From: Gaiellasilicea sp963784895
Lineage (GTDB): Bacteria; Actinomycetota; Thermoleophilia; Gaiellales; Gaiellaceae
NCBI GenBank assembly: GCA_963784895.1
Contig: CAWATM010000013.1
Span: forward strand, 94,500-158,499
Length of the DNA stretch: 64,000 nt
Direction of reading: 5' to 3'
This document shows, in pieces, positions 1 through 8,726 of the stretch. The translations under genes and the position numbers were made by a program. The notes beneath the pieces were generated by a model that saw only the letters and a program-made list of their open reading frames with translations, did no database searches and was not told the DNA's origin. Each line of letters opens with the position of its first letter. The stretch's first letter is position 1.

Positions 1-34
1 GTGAGGCCGCGGCGCTTCGGCGCCGCGGCCTCAC
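1..34. terminator. GC-rich hairpin, probable terminator
   Basis: A perfect 15-bp stem closes a TTCG tetraloop. The outer arms read GTGAGGCC and GGCCTCAC. No T-run follows on either strand, so it is not a textbook intrinsic terminator. It probably ends whatever gene lies left of the window and separates it from the MFS gene at 70. The hairpin after rplL (56671-56699) uses the same outer arm sequence. Confidence 0.6.
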
Positions 35-69
35 AGCGCCGCCTCCGAGCGCAGGCGTAGGCTGGCCGC

Positions 70-1299
70 GTGCACGAGTTCCCGATCCGCCGCAACACGA
101 TCCTCCTCGCGGCGACGCTGACGTCACTCTCCGGGATGGTGCAGCTCGCCGTCGCAGTGGCGACCGTCACACTCGTGCTCGTAACCGACATCGAGGGGAT
201 CCTCGGGCTCGGGCCGGCGATCTTTCTCACCGCCGGGGCCCTCGCGGCGCTTCCTGCGGGGCGCCTGATGGACCGGTACGGCCGCATCCCGGTGCTCGCC
301 GGAGGGTGCGTTGCCGGCATCGCGGGCTGCCTGACGACGGCGCTCGGCTGCGAGATCGAGTCGGCGGCCGTCGTCGTCGCCGGGTTCGCTCTCGTCGGCA
401 TCGCGCAGGGAACGATCCTCCTCTCCCGCGCCGCAGCGGCCGACATGTACCCGCCCGCCCGGCGCGCGCGCGGCATCTCGTACGTCCTCTTCGGCGCGCT
501 CTTCGGCGCCGCGCTCGGACCGCTCGTCTTCCGGCCGCTCTTCGCGGGCAAGGAGCTCGACACGGAGGCGCTCGTCGTGCCGTGGATCGCCGCCGCCGGG
601 ATCATGGTGATCGGACTGGCCTGTGTCCTGTCCGTTCGGCCCGACCCACGGACGATCGCGCAGAAGCTGCATTTCGACGCCGGCGGCACGGATCAGGCGG
701 CTGCTCCGCTGCGCGAGATCATCCGCCGTCCTGGCGTGCTGACCGCACTCGTCGCGGCGATCGCGAGCTTCGCCGGCATGGTCTCGGTGATGAACCTGAC
801 CGGCTACCTGGTGATCGACCACGGCCATCACCAGTCCGATGTGTTCACCGTGATCAGCCTCCACATCGTCGGCATGTACGCGCTCGTGCTCGTGATCGGC
901 CAAGTCGTGGACGCGGTCGGCCGTCGGCCGGGCGAGGTCGCGGGCCTGCTTCTGATGGGCGCGTCCACGCTCGGGCTGGCCTGGTTCGAGAGCGTCCTCT
1001 GGATGTCGGCGTCGCTCTTCCTGCTTGGGCTCGGGTGGAACATCTCCTACGTAGCGGCGGTTACAGAGCTCGCCGACCGCGCGCTCCCGGCCGAGCGGGG
1101 GAAGCTGATCGGGCTGACCGACCAGCTCTCGAGCTTCACCGGAGCGGCGCTCGTTCTGCTCGGCGGCGTCCTCTACAGCGAGGTCGGAATCGAGGCGCTT
1201 GCGCTCGCCGCGACCGCTTTCGTCGTCGTTCCGGCCGTCTGGATTCTGCTACGATCCGCCGCCGGCGCACCCGACGTGCGCCCTCTTTCTGTGAAATGA
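70..1299 (+). CDS. MFS transporter (drug/metabolite permease)
   Basis: 409 residues from a GTG start, the usual length of a 12-helix major facilitator. Hydrophobic segments run throughout. The loop after helix 2 carries the MFS motif A (GRLMDRYGR, about residues 57-65). A second DRALPAERG-like loop lies in the C-terminal half. The substrate cannot be read from the sequence; efflux of a small molecule is the default guess. The stop codon overlaps the rplM start by four bases (ATGA), so translation of the transporter and ribosomal protein L13 is probably coupled, an unusual pairing. Confidence 0.85.
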   Translation: MHEFPIRRNTILLAATLTSLSGMVQLAVAVATVTLVLVTDIEGILGLGPAIFLTAGALAALPAGRLMDRYGRIPVLAGGCVAGIAGCLTTALGCEIESAAVVVAGFALVGIAQGTILLSRAAAADMYPPARRARGISYVLFGALFGAALGPLVFRPLFAGKELDTEALVVPWIAAAGIMVIGLACVLSVRPDPRTIAQKLHFDAGGTDQAAAPLREIIRRPGVLTALVAAIASFAGMVSVMNLTGYLVIDHGHHQSDVFTVISLHIVGMYALVLVIGQVVDAVGRRPGEVAGLLLMGASTLGLAWFESVLWMSASLFLLGLGWNISYVAAVTELADRALPAERGKLIGLTDQLSSFTGAALVLLGGVLYSEVGIEALALAATAFVVVPAVWILLRSAAGAPDVRPLSVK

Positions 1300-1727
1300 A
1301 GACCTACAGCGCAAAGCCGGGCGAGATCGCACGCGAGTGGTACGTCGTCGACGCCGACGGCAAGACCCTCGGCCGCCTCGCGACCCAGATCGCCGACACG
1401 CTGCGGGGCAAGAACAAGCCCGCGTACACGCCGCACATCGACACGGGTGACTTCGTGATCGTCGTCAACGCGGAAAAGATCGCGGTCACCGGTCAGAAGC
1501 TCGACCAGAAGCTGTACCACCGCCACTCCGGCTATCCCGGAGGCCTCCGCACCCGAACGCTGCGCGAGCAGCTCGAACGGCGGCCGACGGAAGTGCTGCG
1601 GAAAGCGGTCAAGGGGATGCTCCCGCGCAACCGGCTTGCGCGCCAGCAGATCACGAAGCTGAAGATCTACGCCGGTCCCGTGCATCCGCACGAGGCCCAG
1701 GCGCCGAAGACGTTGGAGGTTTCGTAG
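1296..1727 (+). CDS. rplM: 50S ribosomal protein L13
   Basis: 143 residues, standard length for L13, an early-assembling large-subunit protein that binds 23S rRNA. Recognisable segments are WYVVDADGKTLGRLAT near the N-terminus, the KIAVTGQKLDQKLYHRHSGYPGG core and KGMLPRNRLARQ. The ATG lies inside the end of the MFS gene (ATGA overlap). Longer in-frame extensions upstream only read through the MFS gene in another frame and were discarded. rpsI follows with a one-base overlap (TAGTG), the conserved rplM-rpsI pair. Confidence 0.98.
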   Translation: MKTYSAKPGEIAREWYVVDADGKTLGRLATQIADTLRGKNKPAYTPHIDTGDFVIVVNAEKIAVTGQKLDQKLYHRHSGYPGGLRTRTLREQLERRPTEVLRKAVKGMLPRNRLARQQITKLKIYAGPVHPHEAQAPKTLEVS

Positions 1728-2122
1728 TGGCAGAGCAGGCCCAGTACCTCGGCACCGGCAAGCGCAAGACCTCGGTCGCCCGCGTCATCCTTCGCCCCGG
1801 CGACGGGAAGACCTGGTTCAACGGGCGGACGCTCGAGGACTACTTCCCGCGTGCCACCCACCGCACGCTCGCGCTGGCGCCGCTGAAGACGGCGGGCGTC
1901 GAGGGGACGTTCGACATTCGCGTCCGCGTCCACGGCGGCGGGCCCTCCGGCCAGGCCGGTGCGGTGCGGCACGGGATCGCCCGGGCGCTCGTGGAGGCCG
2001 ACCCGGAGCTGCGCGTGCCGCTCAAGCGCGAGGGGTTCCTCACCCGCGACGCACGCGTGGTCGAGCGCAAGAAAGCCGGTCTCCACAAGGCCCGCAAGGC
2101 GCCACAGTTCTCGAAGCGCTAG
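1727..2122 (+). CDS. rpsI: 30S ribosomal protein S9
   Basis: 131 residues from GTG, full length. S9 sits in the small-subunit head and its C-terminal tail reaches the P-site tRNA; the typical basic ending QFSKR is present. Other family marks are GTGKRKTSVARV at the start, the GGGPSGQAGAVRHGIARAL loop and RDARVVERKKAG. The start overlaps the rplM stop by one base, so it is co-translated with L13. glmM begins eight bases downstream, suggesting one transcript. Confidence 0.98.
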   Translation: MAEQAQYLGTGKRKTSVARVILRPGDGKTWFNGRTLEDYFPRATHRTLALAPLKTAGVEGTFDIRVRVHGGGPSGQAGAVRHGIARALVEADPELRVPLKREGFLTRDARVVERKKAGLHKARKAPQFSKR

Positions 2123-2130
2123 ACCGCGCC

Positions 2131-3390
2131 GTGCGGCGCTACTTCGGCACGGACGGCGTGCGTGGCGTCGTCGGCCAGGATCTGACCGTCGATCTGGTCG
2201 AAAGGCTGGGCAAGGCGTCGACACTCTGGTCCGGCCGCGGCCGCGTCTTCGTCGGCCGGGACACCCGCGGCTCCGGCCCCGAGCTCGAGGAGGCGTTCGC
2301 CCGCGGGGTCGTCGCAGCGGGCGGCAACGCGGTGCTCGCTGGCGTGCTGCCGACGCCGGCGGTGGCGCTGCTCGCGCTCGACCTCGGCGTCGTCATCTCG
2401 GCGTCGCACAACCCGCCGGAGTACAACGGCGTCAAGTTCTTCGACCAGCACGGGAGCAAGCTGACCGACGCCTCCGAGGAGGAGATCGAGGCGCTCCTCG
2501 ACGCGCCGGACCGGGGCGGCGGCTCGATCGACCGCGTCGACGTCTACACCGACAGCTATCTCGAGCACGTGGTCGACCGCTTCGGCACCGACCTCGCCGG
2601 CTTCCGGATCGCCGTCGACTGCGCCAACGGCGCGTATGCGGGGATCGCGCCCGAGGCGTTCGAGCGCCTTGGCGCCGAGGTGACCCCAATCGGCGTCGAG
2701 CCGAACGGCGAGAACATCAACGCGGGTTGTGGCGCCACCGATCTCGCGCTGCTTCAGCAGACCGTGCGTGACGGAGGCCATGATCTCGGCGTCGCGTTCG
2801 ACGGCGACGGCGACCGGATGTTGGCTGTCGACGAGCACGGCAACACGGTCGATGGCGACCAGATCCTGGCGATCCTGGCGTTGCACCTCGAGGTCGACGT
2901 CGTCGCGGTCACCGTGATGACGAACCTCGGCTTCCACCGGCTGATGCAGAAGCGCGGCGTGCGGGTCGTGACCACGCCGGTCGGCGACCGCTACGTGCTC
3001 GAGGCGCTCCGACGCGAGAACGGGATCCTCGGCGGGGAGCAGTCGGGCCACGTGATCTGCCTGCGCAACCACGTCACGGGCGACGGTCTCGCGGCCGCCC
3101 TGCTCCTCTGCGACGCCGTGCGTGGCCGGAGCCTCGGCGATGCGGCGGCGGTGATGCCGCGGTACGCACAGGCGAAAGAGAACGTCCGAGTCACGCGGCG
3201 CGAGGTCCCGGAGCGGGCGCTCGCGGAGGCCGAGCGGCTCAACGACGAGCTGAACGGCTCCGGCCGCGTGCTCGTGCGCGCGTCCGGGACGGAGCCGCTG
3301 ATCCGCGTACTCGGCGAGGCCGAGACGGAGGAGAAAGCCCTGCAATACTGTGCTAGGATCGCTGCCCTCGTGCAGAGGGAGCTCGGCTAA
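2131..3390 (+). CDS. glmM: Phosphoglucosamine mutase
   Basis: Interconverts glucosamine-6-P and glucosamine-1-P, the second step towards UDP-GlcNAc for peptidoglycan. 419 residues from GTG, slightly shorter than the usual 440-450. It starts with the family signature YFGTDGVRG. The phosphoserine loop ISASHNPPEYNG places the catalytic serine near residue 92. The metal-binding loop is FDGDGDR, the sugar-binding loop is GGEQSGH, and the phosphate-binding loop is RASGTEPLIRV near the C-terminus. It lies directly between rpsI and glmS, so two consecutive steps of amino-sugar synthesis are adjacent. Confidence 0.97.
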   Translation: MRRYFGTDGVRGVVGQDLTVDLVERLGKASTLWSGRGRVFVGRDTRGSGPELEEAFARGVVAAGGNAVLAGVLPTPAVALLALDLGVVISASHNPPEYNGVKFFDQHGSKLTDASEEEIEALLDAPDRGGGSIDRVDVYTDSYLEHVVDRFGTDLAGFRIAVDCANGAYAGIAPEAFERLGAEVTPIGVEPNGENINAGCGATDLALLQQTVRDGGHDLGVAFDGDGDRMLAVDEHGNTVDGDQILAILALHLEVDVVAVTVMTNLGFHRLMQKRGVRVVTTPVGDRYVLEALRRENGILGGEQSGHVICLRNHVTGDGLAAALLLCDAVRGRSLGDAAAVMPRYAQAKENVRVTRREVPERALAEAERLNDELNGSGRVLVRASGTEPLIRVLGEAETEEKALQYCARIAALVQRELG

Positions 3391-3473
3391 ACTCGCGACG
3401 ATGCGGGAGATGCGCCGGGCTCCTACGCGTTCTCGGACGCGTTTTCACATTTCGCCGTCGAAGGGGGCCTTGC

Positions 3474-5300
3474 ATGTGCGGAATCATCGGATATGTCGGG
3501 CCGAGGGAGTGCAAGCAGCTCCTCCTGCAGGGCCTCGAGCGCCTCGAGTACCGCGGCTACGACTCCGCCGGGATCGCGCTCCGAGAGGCCGACGGGCTCG
3601 AGTACGTCCGCGCTGTCGGCAACCTCCAGAATCTGAAGGAAGCGGCCGGCCCGAACGGCTCCACGTCCAACCATGGCCTCGGTCATACGCGCTGGGCCAC
3701 CCACGGCGGCGTCACCGAGGCGAACGCGCACCCGCTCACCGGCTGCGACGGCACGAAGCTGTCGATCGTGCTGAACGGGATCGTCGAGAACTACCGCGAG
3801 CTCCGCGCGGGACTTGTCGCTGAAGGGCACGCGTTCGGCTCCGAGACCGACGCCGAGACGGTCTCCCACTTGATCGAGCGGCATTACGAGGGCGACCTCA
3901 CCGACGCGGTCCGGCGCACCTTCGCGGAGCTCGAGGGCCACTTCACCTTCGTCGTCATCCACCACGACCACCCCGACGTCCTCGTGGCGGCTCGGCAGCA
4001 GACCCCACTCGTGGTCGGAATCGGCAACGGCGAGATGTTCCTCGCTTCCAACGCCGCCGCCTTCCTGAAGGAGACGCGGCAGGTGCAGTTCCCCGACGAC
4101 GGCGACATCGTCACGATCACGCCCGAGGGGTCGGTCTTCACCCGTGTCGACGGCTCCGAGGTCTCGCACGACCCGGTCGAGCTCGACTGGGACGACGAGG
4201 GCGCCGAGAAGGGCGGCTACGAGACCTTCATGCTCAAGGAGATCTACGAGCAGTCCGAGGCCGTCGCAGAGACGATCGGCGACCGGGTCCGCCACGGTAC
4301 GCTCGTGCTCGAGGGGCTCGGGATGAGCGAGCAGGAGCTGAAGGACCTGCGCCGGATCGTGATCCTCGCCTGCGGCACCGCCTACCATGCCGGCGTCGTC
4401 GGCCGCTACGTGATCGAGGAGTGGGCGCGCGTCCCGGTCGAGCCGGACATCGCCTCCGAGTGGATCTACCGCAACCCCGTCATCGACGAGAACACGCTCG
4501 TGATCGGGATCTCGCAGTCGGGCGAGACGCGCGACACGATCGAGGCGATGAAGCTCGCGAAGGAGAAGGGCGCCCGTACCGTCGCGATCACGAACATGAT
4601 GGGCTCCCAGATCACGCGCGAGGTCGACTCCGTCCTCTATACGCGCTGCGGGCTCGAGGTCGGCGTCGCCGCCTCGAAGACGTTCACCGCCCAGGTGTCG
4701 CTGCTCTACCTCGTCGCGCTGAAGCTGGCGCAGATCCGCGAGACGATGCCGGCGGGCGAGATCTCGTTCATCCTCGACAAGGTCTACGAGTTGCCGAAGA
4801 AGATCAACAAGTTCCTCGACGGCGACCACCCGATCGAAGAGATCGCACAGCGCTTCGTGCACCAGCCCTTCTTCCTCTACCTCGGCCGCCACATCGGCCT
4901 GCCGGTCGCGCTCGAGGGGGCGCTGAAGCTGAAGGAGATCAGCTACATCCCGACCGAGGCGTACTCCGCCGGCGAGATGAAGCACGGCCCGATCGCCCTG
5001 CTCGACGACGACACGCCGGTCGTCGTGGTCGCGACCGACATCCACGTCTACGACAAGCTCGTCTCGAACATCCAGGAGGTCCGCGCGCGCGGCGCGCACG
5101 TGATCGCGATCGCGACCGACGGCAACGAGGACATCCAGCACCACGCGGACGACGTCATCTACGTGCCGAAGACGCCGAACTTCCTCCAGGCGGTGCTCGC
5201 GATCATCCCGCTGCAGCTGCTCGCCTACCGGATCGCGCGTCTACGCGGCCTCAACGTCGACCAGCCGCGCAACCTCGCGAAGACGGTCACGGTCGAATAG
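3474..5300 (+). CDS. glmS: Glutamine-fructose-6-phosphate aminotransferase
   Basis: Makes glucosamine-6-P from fructose-6-P and glutamine, the entry step to UDP-GlcNAc. 608 residues, the normal length. The N-terminal Ntn glutaminase begins MCGIIGYVG with Cys2 as nucleophile. The linker is followed by two SIS isomerase domains (about 285-420 and 455-595) with GISQSGETRDT and EMKHGPIALLD. The C-terminus NLAKTVTVE is the conserved synthase tail. The 83-base gap from glmM (3391-3473) was checked for a glmS ribozyme and no convincing core was seen. Confidence 0.98.
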   Translation: MCGIIGYVGPRECKQLLLQGLERLEYRGYDSAGIALREADGLEYVRAVGNLQNLKEAAGPNGSTSNHGLGHTRWATHGGVTEANAHPLTGCDGTKLSIVLNGIVENYRELRAGLVAEGHAFGSETDAETVSHLIERHYEGDLTDAVRRTFAELEGHFTFVVIHHDHPDVLVAARQQTPLVVGIGNGEMFLASNAAAFLKETRQVQFPDDGDIVTITPEGSVFTRVDGSEVSHDPVELDWDDEGAEKGGYETFMLKEIYEQSEAVAETIGDRVRHGTLVLEGLGMSEQELKDLRRIVILACGTAYHAGVVGRYVIEEWARVPVEPDIASEWIYRNPVIDENTLVIGISQSGETRDTIEAMKLAKEKGARTVAITNMMGSQITREVDSVLYTRCGLEVGVAASKTFTAQVSLLYLVALKLAQIRETMPAGEISFILDKVYELPKKINKFLDGDHPIEEIAQRFVHQPFFLYLGRHIGLPVALEGALKLKEISYIPTEAYSAGEMKHGPIALLDDDTPVVVVATDIHVYDKLVSNIQEVRARGAHVIAIATDGNEDIQHHADDVIYVPKTPNFLQAVLAIIPLQLLAYRIARLRGLNVDQPRNLAKTVTVE

Positions 5301-5366
5301 GCGACCCGCACGAGTCGTCGAGCGGGGCGAGTAATGACCCACTGAATCGGTTCCCTGTGCCAGGCG

Positions 5367-5573
5367 TTAGTAGAGGTCGGGGTCGTCCGGCGGGTCGTCC
5401 CGCTCGACGATCCCGTACTCCATCGCCTTCCAGATCGCGAAGGCGATCAGGGGCGGCACGAGCAGGATGAATGGGTTGAGCAGGGCGATCGCGAGCCAGA
5501 CGAACGGGAGCACCACATACGCGCTCCAGCGCTGAAGGCGGTTACCCCGAATCCGCTCGATGCGTTCGACCAT
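5367..5573 (-). CDS. Small membrane protein of unknown function
   Basis: 68 residues starting MVERIERIRGNRLQRW. A longer frame extends upstream but overlaps the preceding gene in arginine-rich off-frame sequence, so the ATG at 5573 was chosen. One long or two closely spaced hydrophobic segments occupy about residues 17-48, followed by an acidic tail ending DDPPDDPDLY. It sits seven bases after the coiled-coil gene at 5581-5940 and probably shares its transcript. No family was recognised. Confidence 0.6.
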   Translation of the reverse strand: MVERIERIRGNRLQRWSAYVVLPFVWLAIALLNPFILLVPPLIAFAIWKAMEYGIVERDDPPDDPDLY

Positions 5574-5580
5574 CGTTGCG

Positions 5581-5940
5581 TCAGGCCACGCTCTTCCGCC
5601 GCCGCAGGCGTCCGAGCTCGTCGTTGGTGGGCGGTGGGCCGCCGAGGACGTCGTCGTAGAGCGCTTGCGCCGTCGCCAGCAGTGCGCCGGCCCGGCTCGC
5701 GAGCCGGGCCTCGCGCTCCGCGAGTGCCCGTTCCCGCTCGAGCAGCTCCGCCTCGAGGGCTGCGAGCGCGTCGAGCACGCCGCGCTCCGGCCCACGGTCG
5801 GCGTCGGCGCCCGCTTCGGGCTCGGCCACGAGGTACGTCTCGGGCGACGCCTCAGGCGCGGCGACGAGCTCGAGCTCTTCCTGCTCGAGGCCCAAATGGG
5901 CGCGAAGCCCGGTTCCGAAGTCTGCGGCTGACTCCATCAT
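5581..5940 (-). CDS. Hypothetical coiled-coil protein
   Basis: 119 residues, acidic in the first half. Residues about 50-95 form a probable coiled coil rich in Leu, Ala, Glu and Arg (ALEAELLERERALAEREARL). A basic end GRLRRRKSVA follows. The start is either ATG of the leading MM pair. There is no signal peptide or membrane segment. It is divergent from fdhD and upstream of the small membrane gene. The function is unknown; it looks like a lineage-specific structural or adaptor protein. Confidence 0.55.
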   Translation of the reverse strand: MMESAADFGTGLRAHLGLEQEELELVAAPEASPETYLVAEPEAGADADRGPERGVLDALAALEAELLERERALAEREARLASRAGALLATAQALYDDVLGGPPPTNDELGRLRRRKSVA

Positions 5941-5965
5941 TCCTCACAATTGAGACGCCGGCTCT

Positions 5966-6772
5966 GTGGAAAACCTGCGCGGGTACTGTTTGCCCGTGAA
6001 GGTGCCTGCACAGAGCACCGCCCGGGTGCAGGTGACGCGCGTCCCCGGCGGCGAGTCCGGCGACCTCGTCGCGGTCGAGGAGCCGCTCGAGATCAGGATC
6101 GGCGGCGCTCCCGTCGCGGTGACGATGCGCACACCAGGGCACGACGAGGAGCTCGCGCTCGGCTTCTGCCTCTCGGAGGGGCTCCGACCACTCGCTGCGC
6201 GCGTTCCCGGCGACCTGGCTGCGAACACGATCGAGGTCGACGCGCCCGGCGCGGACCTCGGGGGCCTCCAGCGCAGCTTCTACACCTCCTCCTCCTGCGG
6301 CGTCTGCGGCAAGGGCGCACTCGAGGCCGTGGCGGTCGAGGCGCCGCGTCTCGAGAGCGACCTGCGCGTCGAGGCGGCGCTCGTCGCTGAGCTGCCCGAC
6401 CGGCTCCGGGCGGCTCAGGCCGCGTTCGAGGCGACGGGCGGGCTGCATGCGACCGGGTTGTTCGCAGCCGACGGTGAGCTCGTCTGCGTGCGGGAGGACG
6501 TCGGACGTCACAATGCGCTCGACAAGGTCGTCGGCCGGGCGTTCCTCGACGGTCTGCTGCCGCTCTCCCGCGCGATCCTCTGCGTCAGCGGCCGGCTCTC
6601 ATTCGAGCTCGTCCAGAAGGCTGCCGTCGCCGGCTGCCCGCTGCTCGTTGCGGTCGGCGCGCCGTCGTCGCTCGCAGTCGAGCTCGCGGCCGATCGCGGG
6701 ATCACGCTCTGCGGCTTCGTCCGCAACGGGTCGCTCAACGTCTACACCGAGCCGTGGCGCATCCGTGGCTGA
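5966..6772 (+). CDS. fdhD: Formate dehydrogenase accessory sulfurtransferase FdhD
   Basis: FdhD passes sulfur from a cysteine desulfurase to the bis-MGD cofactor of formate dehydrogenase, which is required for activity. The 268-residue frame has EEPLEIRI near the N-terminus, the catalytic cysteine loop SSCGVCGKG (about residues 110-118), REDVGRHNALDKVVG and SGRLSFELVQK, all family marks. An alternative GTG at 5996 lies seven bases after a weak TACTGT -10 and could give a leaderless, ten-residue shorter form. It faces the formate dehydrogenase genes on the other strand and is followed by mobA, consistent with a cofactor-maturation set. Confidence 0.95.
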   Translation: MENLRGYCLPVKVPAQSTARVQVTRVPGGESGDLVAVEEPLEIRIGGAPVAVTMRTPGHDEELALGFCLSEGLRPLAARVPGDLAANTIEVDAPGADLGGLQRSFYTSSSCGVCGKGALEAVAVEAPRLESDLRVEAALVAELPDRLRAAQAAFEATGGLHATGLFAADGELVCVREDVGRHNALDKVVGRAFLDGLLPLSRAILCVSGRLSFELVQKAAVAGCPLLVAVGAPSSLAVELAADRGITLCGFVRNGSLNVYTEPWRIRG

Positions 6773-7497
6773 GGATCACTTCGGCGAGAGCGTGGCCGCG
6801 CGCTTCGACGAGCGGTACGCGTACCAGGCAGACCCGGCGGTCGTCGGCCCGATCGTCGACCTCCTCGTAGAGCTGGCCGCCGGTGGAGCCGCGCTCGAGC
6901 TCGGCATCGGCACAGGGCGAATCGCGCTCCCGCTCGCGGCGCGCGGCGTGCCGGTGCATGGGATCGAGCTGTCCGAGGCGATGCTCGCCCGGCTGCGCGC
7001 GAAGCCGGGCGCGGAGCGGATCGGGGTGACCGTCGGCGACTTCGCGACCGCGACCGTGGAGGCGACGTTCACGGTCGCGTACGTCGTCGCGAACACGATC
7101 ATGAACCTGACGACCCAGGACGAGCAGGTCGCGTGCTTCGAGAACGTCTCTGCGCACCTCGAGCCCGGCGGCAGCTTCGTGATCGAGGTGCTCGTGCCGC
7201 GGCTGAGGCGGCTTCCGCCCGGCGAGCGGTTCCAGCCGTTCGCTGTCAGCCCCACCCACCTCGGTTTCGACGAGTACGACGTCGCGACGCAGGGGCTCGA
7301 TCTCGCACCACTACTGGATCGAGGAAAGCGGGTTCGAGGTCCTCTCGCCGCCGTTTCGCTACGTCTGGCCGGCCGAGCTCGACCTGATGGCGCGGCTCGC
7401 GGGGATGTCGCTGCGCGAGCGCTGGGCCGGCTGGGCGCGGGAGCCCTTCACGAGCGAGAGCGACAAGCACGTTTCGGTCTGGGAGAAGCCGGCGTGA
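6765..7497 (+). pseudogene. SAM-dependent methyltransferase, frameshifted
   Basis: A class I methyltransferase split between two frames. From the GTG at 6765 (overlapping the fdhD stop by eight bases) the first frame gives the SAM-binding glycine loop LELGIGTGRIALPLA, the acidic loop GIELSEAML and LEPGGSFVIEV. It then degenerates after DEYDVATQ. Dropping one G from the GGGG run at 7292-7295 restores a typical C-terminus in the other frame (SHHYWIE, FRYVWPAELDLMARL, HVSVWEKP) that ends with TGA at 7495-7497, overlapping the mobA start. The target is unknown. The indel may be genuine or a sequencing error; the strong residual coding favours an error or a very recent mutation. Confidence 0.75.
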
Positions 7498-8030
7498 TCT
7501 CGGCGACGGGCGTGCTGCTCGTCGGCGGCGCCTCGTCCCGTTTCGGCTCGCCCAAGCCGCTCGCTCGGTTCGGCGGCGAGACGCTCGCGGAGCGAGCCTG
7601 GCGGATCCTCGGCGAGGCGTTCGAGGCACGGCTCGCGGTGGGGAAGGGCGACCTCGACCTTCCCTTCCCCGTCGTCGTCGAGCCGGCGGAGCCGCGGGCG
7701 CCGCTGGCGGGCGTCATTGCCGGGCTTCGTGCGGCTGCGACCGAGACCGCCGTCTTCCTCCCGGTCGACTGCCCGCTCGTCACGCCCGCGCTGCTGCGCG
7801 AGCTGGGCGAGCAGAGGGCGGTGACGCAGACCGGGCCGCTGCCGGGCGCCTACTCGAAAGCAGACCTGCCGGAGCTCGCGCGGCGGCTCGCCTCGGGGGA
7901 CTACACGCTGCGCGGCGTCAACGCACGGGTGGTCGAAGCGAATCCCCGGCTGCTCGGCAACGCGAACACGCCGCAGGAGCTGTCAGCGCTCGAACAGGAC
8001 CTCGCCGCTCTCGACCTCGATCACGCCTGA
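7494..8030 (+). CDS. mobA: Molybdenum cofactor guanylyltransferase-like protein
   Basis: 178 residues, close to MobA length. The N-terminus is the nucleotidyltransferase loop LLVGGASSRFGSPKPLARFGG (split over residues 7-27), with the Gly-rich GTP site and catalytic-region lysine. The Mg-binding stretch is LPVDCPLVTP. MobA attaches GMP to molybdopterin to form MGD, the cofactor of the formate dehydrogenase next door. The GTG start overlaps the methyltransferase stop (GTGA). The 3' end overlaps the convergent birA gene tail-to-tail by 48 bases. Specificity for molybdopterin rather than another substrate is inferred from context. Confidence 0.85.
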   Translation: MISATGVLLVGGASSRFGSPKPLARFGGETLAERAWRILGEAFEARLAVGKGDLDLPFPVVVEPAEPRAPLAGVIAGLRAAATETAVFLPVDCPLVTPALLRELGEQRAVTQTGPLPGAYSKADLPELARRLASGDYTLRGVNARVVEANPRLLGNANTPQELSALEQDLAALDLDHA

Positions 8031-8726
8031 GCCGGTCGTCACCGTGAGTCGGCCGTCGCGCGTGATCATCTGTGCCGTGCCTGCGGAGCCGTCGACCGTG
8101 ACGCGGCGGCCGCGGAGGAAGTCTCGGGCGCCGAGATCCTCGTAGAGCGAGTCGAGTCCGCCCCGGCGCCACGCGTCGTAGCGGCGCTCCAGCTCGAGCA
8201 GCAGGTCGGCGAGGATGGGGCCCCGCTCGTACTCCCGGCCGGTCACCGAGTACAACGAGCCGGCCGCCACGCGGGTCTCGTCCGGCAGCTCGTCGGGCCG
8301 CTGCCTGACGTTGATCCCGATCCCGAGCACGACGGCGCCGTCCTTCAGCTCCGCGAGGCAACCCGCGACCTTGCGCCGGTCGAGCATGACGTCGTTCGGC
8401 CATTTGATCTGCGCCGCCAGCCCGGTCGCGCGCTCGATCACGACCGCGACCGCGACGCCGGCGACGAGTGTCAGCTCGGCAGCCCGGCTCCGGGCCGGCG
8501 GTCGCAGCAGCGTCGAGACGAGGAGCGACGAGCCGGCCGGCGCCTCCCAGGTTCGGCCCATTCGGCCGCGACCCGCAGTCTGCTCCTCGGCCACAGCGAC
8601 GGCGCCCTCGGGCTGCGCGGCGTCGAGCATCCGCTGGGTCGTCTCCGTCTGCGGGAGGTAGAGATACGGCCGGCCGAAGCGGCCGCGCAGCAGCGGCCCG
8701 GCGAGCTCGGGCGCGAGCGAGGTCAC
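7983..8726 (-). CDS. birA: Biotin-protein ligase, without DNA-binding domain
   Basis: Activates biotin as biotinyl-AMP and transfers it to carrier-protein lysines. 247 residues from a GTG that overlaps the stop of the formate dehydrogenase gene (GTGA). Catalytic marks are the GRGRMGRTWEAPAGSSL biotin loop (about residues 53-69), IKWPNDVMLD and GIGINV. A small C-terminal SH3-like domain ends in VESGEVLFER. No N-terminal helix-turn-helix is present, so it is the enzyme-only class and not a biotin repressor. A longer upstream frame only reads through the dehydrogenase gene. Confidence 0.95.
   Translation of the reverse strand: MTSLAPELAGPLLRGRFGRPYLYLPQTETTQRMLDAAQPEGAVAVAEEQTAGRGRMGRTWEAPAGSSLLVSTLLRPPARSRAAELTLVAGVAVAVVIERATGLAAQIKWPNDVMLDRRKVAGCLAELKDGAVVLGIGINVRQRPDELPDETRVAAGSLYSVTGREYERGPILADLLLELERRYDAWRRGGLDSLYEDLGARDFLRGRRVTVDGSAGTAQMITRDGRLTVTTGSGVIEVESGEVLFER

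Noticed and set aside
306..1295. Arg-rich N-terminal extension of the L13 frame
   Set aside because: It is the MFS gene read in the wrong phase; L13 starts at 1296.
3391..3473. glmS ribozyme in the glmM-glmS gap
   Set aside because: The gap is only 83 bases and no core pseudoknot sequence was recognised.
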